Origin: Acinetobacter sp. ANC 4204
GTDB taxonomy: Bacteria; Pseudomonadota; Gammaproteobacteria; Pseudomonadales; Moraxellaceae
NCBI RefSeq assembly: GCF_002135205.1
Contig: NZ_NEFZ01000002.1
Span: 124,001 to 188,000, forward strand
Direction: 5' to 3'
Length of the DNA: 64,000 bases
Shown here: positions 9,618 to 18,987 of the stretch, in pieces
Numbering within the stretch: position 1 is the first letter of the stretch
Layout of the letters: every line of letters starts with the position of its first letter
The notes under the pieces: generated by a model
What the model was told of the DNA's origin: nothing
The model's input: only the letters and a program-made list of their open reading frames with translations
Database searches by the model: none
Program-made: the position numbers and the translations under genes

Positions 9618-10643
9618 TTAGCCCCCAATCATATGCATGCTGATTTTGCGAATAGGTTGGAGTACTTGCTGTTGAATAGTGTGAAAGCCCTGTTCTTTAT
9701 GCCAGATATAAGTCATCAGCTTACTTTTCAAATGCACAGATGCATGTTGATAATCTTGAGCAAGCTGTTGAATATCTGGTTTCAGTTTTAAACCTTGCTT
9801 AGCAAAGAGACAATTATAAAACTCGCCCTGCGCATTCAAGCGCAGTCGATCACACTCCCCACAAAACGAGTTACTAATGGTCGATATAACGCCAACCACA
9901 CTGCCATCCACACGATAACTACGCGCTGGATTGGCACCTTGTCCCTCAAGCACTTGCACCGTAAATTGTGAGCTGAGTTGAGACAAAATTTCTTGCTCAG
10001 TGATAACATCAGCTTGCGACCAATTTTGATCGCCATCTAAAGGCATAAACTCAATAAAACGTAGTTCTAGCTTTTGCTGCTTGGCCCACTGCACCAAAGG
10101 AATAATTTGATCCTCGTTCATTCCTTTCATAAGGACTGTATTGATTTTAATGTTAAAACCAACATCTTGTGCGGCTTGTATTCCCTCAAGCACAGTATGG
10201 AGTTGTTTCTTGGTCAGTCTTTGGAATTGATCCGCATCTAAGCTATCCAGACTAATATTTAAGTCATCCAGTCCAGCTTGTTTTAAAGCATCTGCATATT
10301 GTTTTAAATAATGACCATTGGTGGTCATTGAAACACGCTTGAGACCCATTTTTTTTAGCGATTGGAGTTGCTCGATAAAATGCACCACTCCCTGCCGCAT
10401 CAATGGTTCCCCCCCCGTAATACGAATCTGCTCAATTCCTTGTCGCACCATAAATTCACAAAAATGATAGAGTGCTTCAAAACTCAGTAGATCATGTTTT
10501 TTCATCCATTCAGGATGTTCAGGCATACAATAGACACATTTAAAATTACAACGATCGGTCACGGAGATCCGTAGCTTTCGCTTTTCTCGCCCAAACTGAT
10601 CTTGGAATACGCCAATTGCGGCTAACTGTGTCATGCTGTTCAT
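9618..10643 (-). CDS. moaA: GTP 3',8-cyclase MoaA
   Basis: Radical SAM enzyme for the first step of molybdenum cofactor synthesis. It is 341 residues. The N-terminal SAM cluster is CNFKCVYC, the GGEP motif is TGGEPLM, and the C-terminal cluster lies in SFCGECDRLRL with a further Cys in FYNCLF. The protein ends MIGG, the double-glycine tail required for activity in this family. It is followed by moaE, and forms a two-gene unit with an upstream intergenic region of about 350 bases. Confidence 0.97.
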   Translation of the reverse strand: MNSMTQLAAIGVFQDQFGREKRKLRISVTDRCNFKCVYCMPEHPEWMKKHDLLSFEALYHFCEFMVRQGIEQIRITGGEPLMRQGVVHFIEQLQSLKKMGLKRVSMTTNGHYLKQYADALKQAGLDDLNISLDSLDADQFQRLTKKQLHTVLEGIQAAQDVGFNIKINTVLMKGMNEDQIIPLVQWAKQQKLELRFIEFMPLDGDQNWSQADVITEQEILSQLSSQFTVQVLEGQGANPARSYRVDGSVVGVISTISNSFCGECDRLRLNAQGEFYNCLFAKQGLKLKPDIQQLAQDYQHASVHLKSKLMTYIWHKEQGFHTIQQQVLQPIRKISMHMIGG

Positions 10644-10990
10644 CTGTCTTGCCTACGCATCATTTGCGCTGTTATTGAACAGTTCAAATTTCACGCCCTA
10701 ATTTCTTGGTTTTAAAACAGCAATAAATGTTCCAACTTTGTGCTATTCAACAGATTGAATACGCTCAAGTCATAACACGAATAGAACAATACACAGCACA
10801 TTGTTATATAGATAAAGTAAATCAGACACGTAAAAACAGTTTAAGATATTGTTTTATTTATTTTAAATATATTTCTATTATTAGTCAGCATTACTACTCA
10901 TTGGTCAAATCACGAGATAGTATCAAAATCATTTTTATTTATGCGATCTGTGCCTACTGCGCAGAATCCGAACCATTTAAACGCTACTTT
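10644..10990. other. AT-rich intergenic region between mobA end and moaA start
   Basis: About 350 bases, strongly AT-rich in the right half. It must hold the moaA promoter on the minus strand. I found no convincing terminator for mobA, no obvious molybdenum-cofactor riboswitch fold by eye, and no credible gene; an open frame of 89 codons on the plus strand has low-complexity, cysteine- and isoleucine-rich content and is not supported. Confidence 0.5.
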
Positions 10991-11617
10991 TTATAAAAAA
11001 TTTAACTGACGATGTTGTTGCAATTCATCTAATGAATTAATGCTATGAAAAAACAGTGCATGATTTTTGAAACGTGCCACTTGTGGGTGCAAATCTGCAA
11101 AGCACTGTCTTAAACTGCGCTGATTTTGTTCAAGGTGGCAAATCAAAGTCGGTAAGCTACTGCGTTTTACCAAACAAAATGGATATAAAGCACGGTCATT
11201 CATTTCAACGATCGCCACACCACAATTTGGGTCTTGTTGCATCGCCTGATGTAAGCGTGAAAATACTTTTTTCGGAATGAAAGTCACATCACAGGGTACA
11301 AACAGTACATAATCTGATTGTACATGCGCCCATGCACTTTTCATCCCCATTAATGGGCCTTGGAAGCCTGTTTCATCATCTTCAAAAAAGCCAATGGATG
11401 GAATCAATCGTTCATAAATGGAATGGTCACGGTGGCTATTCACCCACACTTTTGTTGCCCGTGATTTTAACTGTTGATGAATTTTGATGAGCTGGATTTC
11501 GTCATCAAACTTTTGTAGCAGTTTATTAATGCCGTTCATACGACGTGCTTGTCCACCTGCTAAAATCACAACTTCAGTGTCAGGATACGTCACCAGTTTA
11601 AATATTTTTCTTTTCAT
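10991..11617 (-). CDS. mobA: Molybdenum cofactor guanylyltransferase MobA
   Basis: Attaches GMP to molybdopterin to make the guanine dinucleotide cofactor used by the adjacent nitrate reductase. It is 208 residues. The nucleotide-binding motif VVILAGGQARRM lies near residue 16, followed by a Lys in GINKLLQKF, and FVPCDVTFIP holds the metal-binding Asp. Its ATG overlaps the nasA stop by one base and has GAGGAT upstream, so it is the last gene of the nitrate operon. The first 15 residues before the fold are slightly longer than usual. Confidence 0.9.
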   Translation of the reverse strand: MKRKIFKLVTYPDTEVVILAGGQARRMNGINKLLQKFDDEIQLIKIHQQLKSRATKVWVNSHRDHSIYERLIPSIGFFEDDETGFQGPLMGMKSAWAHVQSDYVLFVPCDVTFIPKKVFSRLHQAMQQDPNCGVAIVEMNDRALYPFCLVKRSSLPTLICHLEQNQRSLRQCFADLHPQVARFKNHALFFHSINSLDELQQHRQLNFL

Positions 11618-14421
11618 TATACATCCTCAGTTTGACATGCCTTAATCAACCCTCGAATTTCAGGTAAACATGAACCACAATTTCCACCGGCTTTTAAACA
11701 TGCAGTGACTTGTTTTTCATCGGTGATATTTTTTTCTTTAATGGTCTGAATAATTCTATTTTTACCCACTTTAAAACAACTACACACCAACGGTCCTTCA
11801 CTTTGCCCCATCGACATTGCTTGACCAGCTAACAATGCCTTACGATGCATTGCGCTTAACCGCTCACGTTTAAAGAGACTTGCAACCCAATCCCGGTCTG
11901 GTAACAATGCTTTCGGAGCAATATAAAGACTCGCAATGAGATGTCCCTCTTGTAACACCACACTATGACTGATGTGCGCTGTTTGATCTTCTAAATTCAG
12001 CCATTCAAAGCTTTCATCTTCAAAAGGAAGTAAGCTCTTTAACTTCTCTGTCGTTTCAGTAAAACGATGGCGATCTGCTAACTCATAGCGCACTGCTTTG
12101 GCTGTTTGAATCTTTGTCCACCATACTGTACTTTCAATGGTTTTCTGAACGATGTTTCCAAAGCCTTTACGTACATAAAATACCCCTTGCCATTGGGTAT
12201 AAAAGGGTTGAATCATCACAGGCGTATGTTTAAATTCAGGTTCCCCTGAAATAGCATCCACCACAGGGTTTACGACTTTACCTATACGTGCATCTGATGC
12301 AAATTGATCATTCCAGTGAATCGGTGCAAAAATTTGTCCCCGACGAATATTATCACTCACTGTGGCACGTAATACACAGTTCCCCCAAACCGATTTGATT
12401 TCAACTAACTCTCCATCTTTGAGTCCATATTTTAATGCATCGTTAGGATGAATTTCGCAATATGGCTCTGCTTTATGTGTACTTAAGTTGGCTGATAAAC
12501 CTGTACGAGTCATGGTGTGCCATTGATCTCGAATTCGACCAGTATTCAATACCAATGGATATTCACTGCAAGTTTTATTAACTGCACCAACAGCAGCTGT
12601 TGCAATAAATTTTGCTTTACGATCCGCATGACTAAACTGCCCTGTTTCAAATAACTGAGCAACAGCACCATCTTGTTGATTTTTATTTAGAATAGGCCAT
12701 TGAACTGGCTCAAGATATTGATATTCAGTAAATGAAAGATCACTTAAACCTTTCAAATTGAAATAGCGAAAAACCTCAGACGCCGAACACTGACTCAGTC
12801 CCGCATTTTGATAAGCTGAAAGCTCTGCGTGTTCCTTGAAAATGTCATGGCTACTCTCAAAGTCAAAACCACTAAAGCCCAGCTTTTTAGCCACTTGAGA
12901 AACTGACCACCAATCCGCTTTGGCTTGTTCTGGGCAGTCCAAAAAGGCACGTTGTCGTGAAATACGACGCTCTGAATTGGTGACTGTACCATCTTTTTCT
13001 CCCCACCCAAGAGCAGGCAATAACACATCGGCATATTGCGTGGTATCCGTATCTTTGCAAATGTCTGAAACAATCACAAACTCACATTTTTCTAGCGCAC
13101 GTTTTACCTGATCTGCATTTGGTAAACTCACGACAGGGTTGGTCGCCATAATCCAAATAGCTTTAATTTTCCCTTCCTCAACCGCTTCGAAAAGGTCAAC
13201 AGCTTTTAAACCCACTTGTTTCGCAATTGTCGGGCTTTGCCAAAACTGCTGTACCAATTGTTGGTGTTTTTGATTATCCAAGTCCATGTGTGCCGCAAGC
13301 ATATTTGCAAGACCACCAACTTCACGCCCACCCATCGCATTCGGTTGTCCTGTCATTGAAAACGGCGCAGCACCCAACTTGCCAATTTTTCCAGTCAACA
13401 AATGACAATTAATAATACTATTGGCCTTATCTACCCCACGTGAAGATTGATTTACCCCCATTGAAAACAAGCTCATTACTTTGTCTGTTTGAGCAAATTT
13501 TTCAAAAAATAAAGTCAATTTCTCCGCTGAAATTCCTGTACGCTCAATCAAACTTTCGATCGAGAACTCAGTTTCACTGCTGATAAGCGCAGCATCTAGG
13601 CCTTGGGTATGCTTTGCAATAAAATCGGTATCGGTATAATGATTGGTTGCCAAATACTGCAATAGACCATTGAACAAAGTAACATCTTGACCCGGCAAAA
13701 TTGGCAAGTGTAAATCTGCAGCCTCACAAGTAGCAGTAAACCGTGGATCAATCACAACGACAAAAAGATCTCTTTCTTCTTTAGCTTTCATTATGCGCTG
13801 ATACAATACAGGATGGCACCATGCTGTATTTGAACCAACCAGAACCACCATATCCGTATGTTCAAAATCACGATAACTAGCAGGAACTAAATCTTCCCCA
13901 AAGGCACGTTTATGTGCTGCTACCGCTGAAGACATACATAGTCTTGAATTGGTATCAATATTGGCTGTACCAAGATAACCTTTTACAAATTTATTGACCA
14001 CATAATAATCTTCTGTCAACAACTGACCTGACACATAAAAAGCAATACTTTCAGGACCATATTGATCTATATAGTGTTGGAATTTATCAGCAATTAAATC
14101 AGTTGCAGTATCCCAATCTGTTTGTACTCTCGATGTTTTTTGGATACACGTATCTAAATCTTTTTTGCGGCCTAACATTGGGTGTAAAACCCGTGTCTCT
14201 AAGCCCACTGTATCGGCTAAATTACTACCTTTGATACACAGTTTTCCGTAATTTGATGGATGATTTAAATCCCCCACCACAGACACTTTTCGCCCTAAAG
14301 CGGTTTCTTCAACAGTTGCAGTTACTCCACATCCCACACCACAATAAGGGCACGTCGTTTGTGTCGTTTTAATCATTTTTTCTGTGGAGCTATGCAGTTC
14401 CATTACAGGGATACTATTCAT
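11617..14421 (-). CDS. nasA: Assimilatory nitrate reductase catalytic subunit NasA with C-terminal [2Fe-2S] domain
   Basis: Reduces nitrate to nitrite in the cytoplasm using bis-MGD molybdenum. It is 934 residues. An N-terminal [4Fe-4S] motif CPYCGVGCGV with the last Cys in GKLCIKG is followed by the molybdopterin oxidoreductase core; the Cys in SRLCMSS is the likely molybdenum ligand. The molydopterin dinucleotide-binding domain starts near residue 630 (TGRIRDQWHTMTRTG). The last about 60 residues form a BFD-like [2Fe-2S] domain (CSCFKVG, GGNCGSCLPE), as in Klebsiella NasA. ATG is preceded by AAGGAG. Co-transcribed with mobA. Confidence 0.96.
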   Translation of the reverse strand: MNSIPVMELHSSTEKMIKTTQTTCPYCGVGCGVTATVEETALGRKVSVVGDLNHPSNYGKLCIKGSNLADTVGLETRVLHPMLGRKKDLDTCIQKTSRVQTDWDTATDLIADKFQHYIDQYGPESIAFYVSGQLLTEDYYVVNKFVKGYLGTANIDTNSRLCMSSAVAAHKRAFGEDLVPASYRDFEHTDMVVLVGSNTAWCHPVLYQRIMKAKEERDLFVVVIDPRFTATCEAADLHLPILPGQDVTLFNGLLQYLATNHYTDTDFIAKHTQGLDAALISSETEFSIESLIERTGISAEKLTLFFEKFAQTDKVMSLFSMGVNQSSRGVDKANSIINCHLLTGKIGKLGAAPFSMTGQPNAMGGREVGGLANMLAAHMDLDNQKHQQLVQQFWQSPTIAKQVGLKAVDLFEAVEEGKIKAIWIMATNPVVSLPNADQVKRALEKCEFVIVSDICKDTDTTQYADVLLPALGWGEKDGTVTNSERRISRQRAFLDCPEQAKADWWSVSQVAKKLGFSGFDFESSHDIFKEHAELSAYQNAGLSQCSASEVFRYFNLKGLSDLSFTEYQYLEPVQWPILNKNQQDGAVAQLFETGQFSHADRKAKFIATAAVGAVNKTCSEYPLVLNTGRIRDQWHTMTRTGLSANLSTHKAEPYCEIHPNDALKYGLKDGELVEIKSVWGNCVLRATVSDNIRRGQIFAPIHWNDQFASDARIGKVVNPVVDAISGEPEFKHTPVMIQPFYTQWQGVFYVRKGFGNIVQKTIESTVWWTKIQTAKAVRYELADRHRFTETTEKLKSLLPFEDESFEWLNLEDQTAHISHSVVLQEGHLIASLYIAPKALLPDRDWVASLFKRERLSAMHRKALLAGQAMSMGQSEGPLVCSCFKVGKNRIIQTIKEKNITDEKQVTACLKAGGNCGSCLPEIRGLIKACQTEDV

Positions 14422-14707
14422 AGAAACTCCTTAATTTTGAAATATACAATTTGATTCATTACGACGACGTCTTTGCAAGAAAGTTAATTTTCAGGAATAA
14501 ACTTCGGTTAGACCTACTTTTCTTTGTAGAAGAGTAGGCAAAACCTAAGATGCGACTAAAACAACGCAAGATCCGCAAACTCATTGCATCCGTCATTTAC
14601 CTAAAAGTCCGCAGAAACATTCGTTTCCATGTTTGCTATCAACTCAAACAATAGTAGATAACGTTTCCGCGTATCGAGCTTCAATACATTAAAAGGTTGG
14701 GTTTTGA
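14422..14707 (-). other. Leader/intergenic region upstream of nasA, with a strong hairpin
   Basis: 286 bases between the NirD-FAD fusion and nasA. It holds a 10-bp stem hairpin at 14513-14538 (stem CCTACTCTTC / GAAAAGTAGG on the minus strand, six-base loop UACAAA, no U-run) and several weaker stems nearer the fusion gene. I saw no clear sigma-54 site here and no second ANTAR hairpin pair. It is unusually long for an intra-operon gap, so RNA processing, attenuation or a separate promoter are possible. A 34-codon plus-strand frame (14550-14654, very basic) lacks a good ribosome-binding site. Confidence 0.5.
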
Positions 14708-16321
14708 TCACCCTGCTATTTTTAATGCAAAATCTTTACCAAATAACAATTTATTGCGAATTGATGAAATTGGCGTTTGATCCGAAATAAGTTCTGCATA
14801 CCAAGCTCCATCTTCCGTGTCACCAAATAGAACTGCACCAATCACCTTATCCTTTTGAATAATAATGCGTTTATAAATCTGACGCTTTTCATCATTTAAA
14901 ATAATATCTTCAAAATCATCTTTCGGTTCAAAATTGCCTGCTGAGAACACATCACAACCGCTGACTTTTAATTGAGTCGGTACTGTTGGCGCTTTAAACG
15001 TCAAGCTGCCGTGCTCAGCCAAATGCGATGCACAAATAAACGCTTGCCCCCAAAGTGGCTCAACCAAGCCAAAAGTCTGGTTACGGTGTTCGATACATTC
15101 ACCTACCGCATAAATACTTGGGTCATACGTTTGCATGGTGTCATTCACCAAGACACCTCGGTTACAGCGGAGACCTGCACTTTGTGCTAAGGCCATATTA
15201 GGACGAATACCTACAGCAAAAACCACTAGGTCTGCATCTAAAACTGTGCCATCTTTCAAACGAACCTGTGTCACATGACCATCCACCCCAATCAAAGCTT
15301 CAGTATTCGCCTCTGTAATGATTGAAATGCCCTTTTGTTCGATACTATGACGTAACATTTGGCTCGCTTTACTATCTAGCTGACGCTCCATAATGCGATC
15401 CATCAAATGCAACACCGTCACATTCATACCACGCTGTTTTAGGCCATACGCCGCTTCCAAACCTAGTAAACCACCGCCAATCACCACAGCATTCTTTTTA
15501 GATTTACTGTATTCAAGCATGGTATTCACATCGTAAATATCACGGAAACTCAGCACACCTTTTAAATCCGAACCTTGCACAGGCGGGATAAATGGTTTTG
15601 AGCCTGTCGCTAAAATCAAACGATCATAATCTACCATCACGCCTTTTTCGGTATAAACTTGCTTACGTGGGCGGTCAATACGCACTGCTGGGTCGCCTGC
15701 AATAAAGCGAATATTTTTATCGCTATACCATGCATGTGGATGCAACATGATGTCATCAATAGTCTTATCACCAGATAGAACAGGTGATAGCATGATGCGG
15801 TTATAATTACCCCATGGCTCTTCACCAATCACCGTCACTTCATAACGATCTGGTGCCATATCGAGTAAATCCTCTAGGCAACGCATACCTGCCAAACCGT
15901 TCCCCACCAAGACCAACTTCATTTTTTCCTGAGAAGTACCATTATTGGTGATATAGGTTTTTTGTGGCGTTGGGCTAATGAGTACACGGCCATTTTCAAT
16001 CTTGCTTGGGAAAACCAAAAGTTTTTGATCTTTATCTTCCAAACAACGACCTGTTGCTAAACTAAAATGTTGCTTATAAATAGGCGACGCAATAACACGC
16101 TCACCTTGTAAATCACCAATGATGCCACGTGACATCACAAAAGCTTTACTAAACGGATCTTGGTTGCTCAAAGCATAAACACGCTTTTCACTGCCTACCC
16201 GAAAAATTGCAATTTGTTGGTCTTCGAGTAGCGCACCTACACCTGTATTTGGCGTAATATCATCCAAGGCACAAATATCCAACCAATCCAGTTCATTCAT
16301 ATCTTTTAAAATTGTCATCAT
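14708..16321 (-). CDS. NirD-like domain fused to NirB-type FAD/NAD(P)H oxidoreductase, probable electron donor of NasA or nitrite reductase
   Basis: About 537 residues in two parts. Residues about 8-115 resemble the small nitrite reductase subunit NirD (DICALDDITPNTGVGALL, ASPIYKQHFSLATGRCLE) and lack Rieske iron-sulfur ligands. Residues about 130-537 are a pyridine-nucleotide disulfide-type flavoprotein with FAD-binding GNGLAGMRCLE, NAD-binding VIGGGLLGLEAA and FAVGIRPN. The start at 16321 (MMTIL) follows AAGGAT; the open frame continues to 16345. NirB and NasA flank it, so it may both supply NirD and act as an NADH diaphorase for NasA, which has no FAD domain. That role is inference. Confidence 0.85.
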   Translation of the reverse strand: MMTILKDMNELDWLDICALDDITPNTGVGALLEDQQIAIFRVGSEKRVYALSNQDPFSKAFVMSRGIIGDLQGERVIASPIYKQHFSLATGRCLEDKDQKLLVFPSKIENGRVLISPTPQKTYITNNGTSQEKMKLVLVGNGLAGMRCLEDLLDMAPDRYEVTVIGEEPWGNYNRIMLSPVLSGDKTIDDIMLHPHAWYSDKNIRFIAGDPAVRIDRPRKQVYTEKGVMVDYDRLILATGSKPFIPPVQGSDLKGVLSFRDIYDVNTMLEYSKSKKNAVVIGGGLLGLEAAYGLKQRGMNVTVLHLMDRIMERQLDSKASQMLRHSIEQKGISIITEANTEALIGVDGHVTQVRLKDGTVLDADLVVFAVGIRPNMALAQSAGLRCNRGVLVNDTMQTYDPSIYAVGECIEHRNQTFGLVEPLWGQAFICASHLAEHGSLTFKAPTVPTQLKVSGCDVFSAGNFEPKDDFEDIILNDEKRQIYKRIIIQKDKVIGAVLFGDTEDGAWYAELISDQTPISSIRNKLLFGKDFALKIAG

Positions 16322-16406
16322 CTTTATCCTTTTAAACTTTTTCATCCCCTCTCTATATTTTCTTTTAAGAGAGCACTAGAGAGAAAAGTTTGAATACCTT
16401 AATTTG

Positions 16407-18953
16407 TTAAGCTTCAACCACAGGAATACGGCTGCTATCACGTTCCGCTTCAGTTTTCGGACGAATTTGTCCACGTACAGAAGCAAACTGAATATGCGGA
16501 TCTTGTTGTTGTTCAGCTTTTGCATTGATAAAGGTGACAAAACGCTTACGCACCTCTGGGTCTTCAACCGCAGTACGCCACTCATCCTGATACGTCCCAA
16601 CCACATGACTCATGCGATTCTCAAGTTCAGTAGCCAGACCTAAAGAGTCATTTACAATAACGTCTTTTAAATAATCTAAACCACCTTCCATGTTGTCACG
16701 CCATACTGATGTACGTTGGAGACGATCCGCAGTTTGGATATAGAACATGAAGAAACGGTCAATGTATTGAATCAGCGTTTGTGTATCTAAGTCTGAAGCC
16801 AATAATTCTGCATGACGTGGTTTCATCCCACCGTTACCACAAACATATAAATTCCAGCCTTTCTCGGTTGCAATCACACCCACATCTTTACTTTGCGCCT
16901 CAGCACATTCACGTGTACAACCCGAAACTGCCATTTTTAATTTATGTGGTGAACGTAAGCCTTTGTAACGATTTTCAAGGAAAATCGCTAAACCAACAGA
17001 ATCATCAACCCCATAACGACACCATGTACTGCCAACACACGACTTCACCGTACGTAGTGATTTACCGTAGGCATGTCCAGATTCAAAACCAGCGGCAATC
17101 AACTTTTCCCAAATTTCTGGCAATTGGTGAATTTGAGCACCAAACATGTCAACACGTTGGCCGCCTGTCAGTTTGGTATATAAACCGTATTCTTTGGCAA
17201 TTTGACCCACTGCAATCAAACCATCTGGTGTCACTTCTCCACCCGCCATACGAGGTACAACCGAGTAAGACCCGTCTTTTTGGATATTTCCTAGATAGTA
17301 ATCATTACTGTCTTGCAGACCAGCATGGCTTGGTTTTAAAACAAAATCATTCCAGCACGATGCTAAAATATTTGCTGCAGCTGGTTTACAAATATCACAG
17401 CCTAAACCATGACCATGTTGTTGAATCAAATCATCAAAGCTTTTAATTTCATTCACTCGTACCAAGTGATACAACTCTTGGCGTGAATAAGCAAAGTGTT
17501 CGCAAATATGGTTATTTACAGTCACGCCTTGGCGTTGTAATTCAGATTTTAATACTTGCGTCACTAACGCTGCGCATCCGCCACATGCTGTTGCCGCTTT
17601 GGTGCATTTTTTTAGAGCTCCTAAAGACGTCGAACCCTCTGCAATTGCGCTACAAATATCTGCTTTAGACACGTTATTACATGAACAAATCGTTGCACTG
17701 TCTGGGAGCAGATCAACACCACTTCCACCTGTTTTTGCTGAAGATTGAGCATAACCTGGCATGATTAAGCTTTCAGGATTCTCTGGAACTGCTAATCCAT
17801 TCAGCATCATTTGTAATAAGTCGTTGTACTCTTTTGCACAACCCACCAGTACTGCGCCTAATAATTTCGTTTTTTCGGCATTCACAACAATCTTTTTATA
17901 GACCATCGTGTCTTCATCTGCATAGAAATAGCTTAGTGCATTCGGTGTCATCGCATGCGCATCCCCGACAGAAGCAACATCTACTCCCATAAGCTTCAAT
18001 TTGGTGCTCATATCTGCACCCGCAAACTCTGGACAAGCTTGTTCTGTCACATGTTTTGCTGCAATACGTGCCATGTCGTAGCCTGGAGCAACCAAACCGT
18101 AGATCTTGTTATTCCATAATGCACATTCACCAATCGCATAAATGTCAGCATCAGAAGTTTGACAATAATCATTAATGACAATACCGCCACGCTCGCCAAC
18201 AGCCAAACCGCTTTGACGCGCCAATTCATCACGTGGACGAATCCCTGCTGAAAACAACACAATATCTGTTTCAAGTTCAGAGCCATCTCCAAACTTCATC
18301 ACGTGTGTAGCATTAAGACCATCTTCGATGGATGATGTTGCTTTTTGGGTATGAACTTTTACCCCAAGGTTCTCAATTTTAGAACGTAAAACTTTACCAC
18401 CTAAATCATCAATTTGAACCGCCATCAAGCGTGGTGCAAACTCAACCACATGTGTTTCCAAATCTAAATCACGTAGTGCCTTAGCCGCTTCTAAACCGAG
18501 TAATCCACCACCAATCACCACACCAGACTTTGCGGTCAGACTTGCTGCGCGAATTGCATCTAAATCTTCAATGGTGCGATATACGAAACAGTTCTGACGA
18601 TCATTTCCTGGGATTGGAGGAACAAAGGCATAAGAACCCGTTGCGAGCACCAACTTGTCATAACTGATCACATCGCCATGATTCGTGGTGATCAATTTAT
18701 TTACTGTATCAATTGCAGTTGCTTTAGTCGCTAAGCGGAGATCTATACCATAAGCATCAGCAAAGTCCGCACGACATAAGGTCAAATCTTTTGCAGATTT
18801 ACCTGTAAAATATTCAGTTAAATGTACACGGTCATACGCTAAACGTGGCTCTTCTGCCAAGATCGTAATTTCAACATCATCACCTGCATGTTCTAGCACA
18901 GATTCAATGAATTTATGCCCTACCATGCCATGACCAATCATCACTAATTTCAT
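16407..18953 (-). CDS. nirB: NADH-dependent assimilatory nitrite reductase large subunit NirB
   Basis: Reduces nitrite to ammonium in the cytoplasm. It is 848 residues, normal for NirB. Domains in order: FAD/NAD reductase (FAD site near the N-terminus, GGGLLGLEAAKAL near 150), a BFD-like [2Fe-2S] region (CSCNNVS, ATACGGCAAL near 425-480), the ferredoxin-like half domain, and the sirohaem/[4Fe-4S] domain with SCVGSTWCRYG and SGCTRECAEAQ, whose four Cys bind the cluster. AAGGAG precedes the ATG. It follows the transporter gene by 34 bases and precedes the NirD-like fusion. Confidence 0.97.
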   Translation of the reverse strand: MKLVMIGHGMVGHKFIESVLEHAGDDVEITILAEEPRLAYDRVHLTEYFTGKSAKDLTLCRADFADAYGIDLRLATKATAIDTVNKLITTNHGDVISYDKLVLATGSYAFVPPIPGNDRQNCFVYRTIEDLDAIRAASLTAKSGVVIGGGLLGLEAAKALRDLDLETHVVEFAPRLMAVQIDDLGGKVLRSKIENLGVKVHTQKATSSIEDGLNATHVMKFGDGSELETDIVLFSAGIRPRDELARQSGLAVGERGGIVINDYCQTSDADIYAIGECALWNNKIYGLVAPGYDMARIAAKHVTEQACPEFAGADMSTKLKLMGVDVASVGDAHAMTPNALSYFYADEDTMVYKKIVVNAEKTKLLGAVLVGCAKEYNDLLQMMLNGLAVPENPESLIMPGYAQSSAKTGGSGVDLLPDSATICSCNNVSKADICSAIAEGSTSLGALKKCTKAATACGGCAALVTQVLKSELQRQGVTVNNHICEHFAYSRQELYHLVRVNEIKSFDDLIQQHGHGLGCDICKPAAANILASCWNDFVLKPSHAGLQDSNDYYLGNIQKDGSYSVVPRMAGGEVTPDGLIAVGQIAKEYGLYTKLTGGQRVDMFGAQIHQLPEIWEKLIAAGFESGHAYGKSLRTVKSCVGSTWCRYGVDDSVGLAIFLENRYKGLRSPHKLKMAVSGCTRECAEAQSKDVGVIATEKGWNLYVCGNGGMKPRHAELLASDLDTQTLIQYIDRFFMFYIQTADRLQRTSVWRDNMEGGLDYLKDVIVNDSLGLATELENRMSHVVGTYQDEWRTAVEDPEVRKRFVTFINAKAEQQQDPHIQFASVRGQIRPKTEAERDSSRIPVVEA

Positions 18954-18987
18954 ATCAATTCTCCTTAATTCCTGTTGTTATTTTGGC

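Noticed and set aside
10727..10996. 89-codon plus-strand frame between mobA and moaA
   Set aside because: Low-complexity AT-rich translation, no ribosome-binding site, overlaps the end of mobA; taken as a chance frame in intergenic DNA.
14461..14480. Second ANTAR hairpin near nasA (minus strand GC-AAAGAC-GUC)
   Set aside because: The loop string matches but flanking bases do not pair into a stem and no partner hairpin follows.
14550..14654. 34-codon very basic plus-strand frame upstream of nasA
   Set aside because: No good ribosome-binding site; basic content follows from the base composition of the structured leader on the other strand.
16781..17446. Long plus-strand frame of 221 codons opposite nirB
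   Set aside because: Shadow of nirB; rich in His/Leu/Ser as expected from the antisense frame, with nirB motifs intact on the minus strand.
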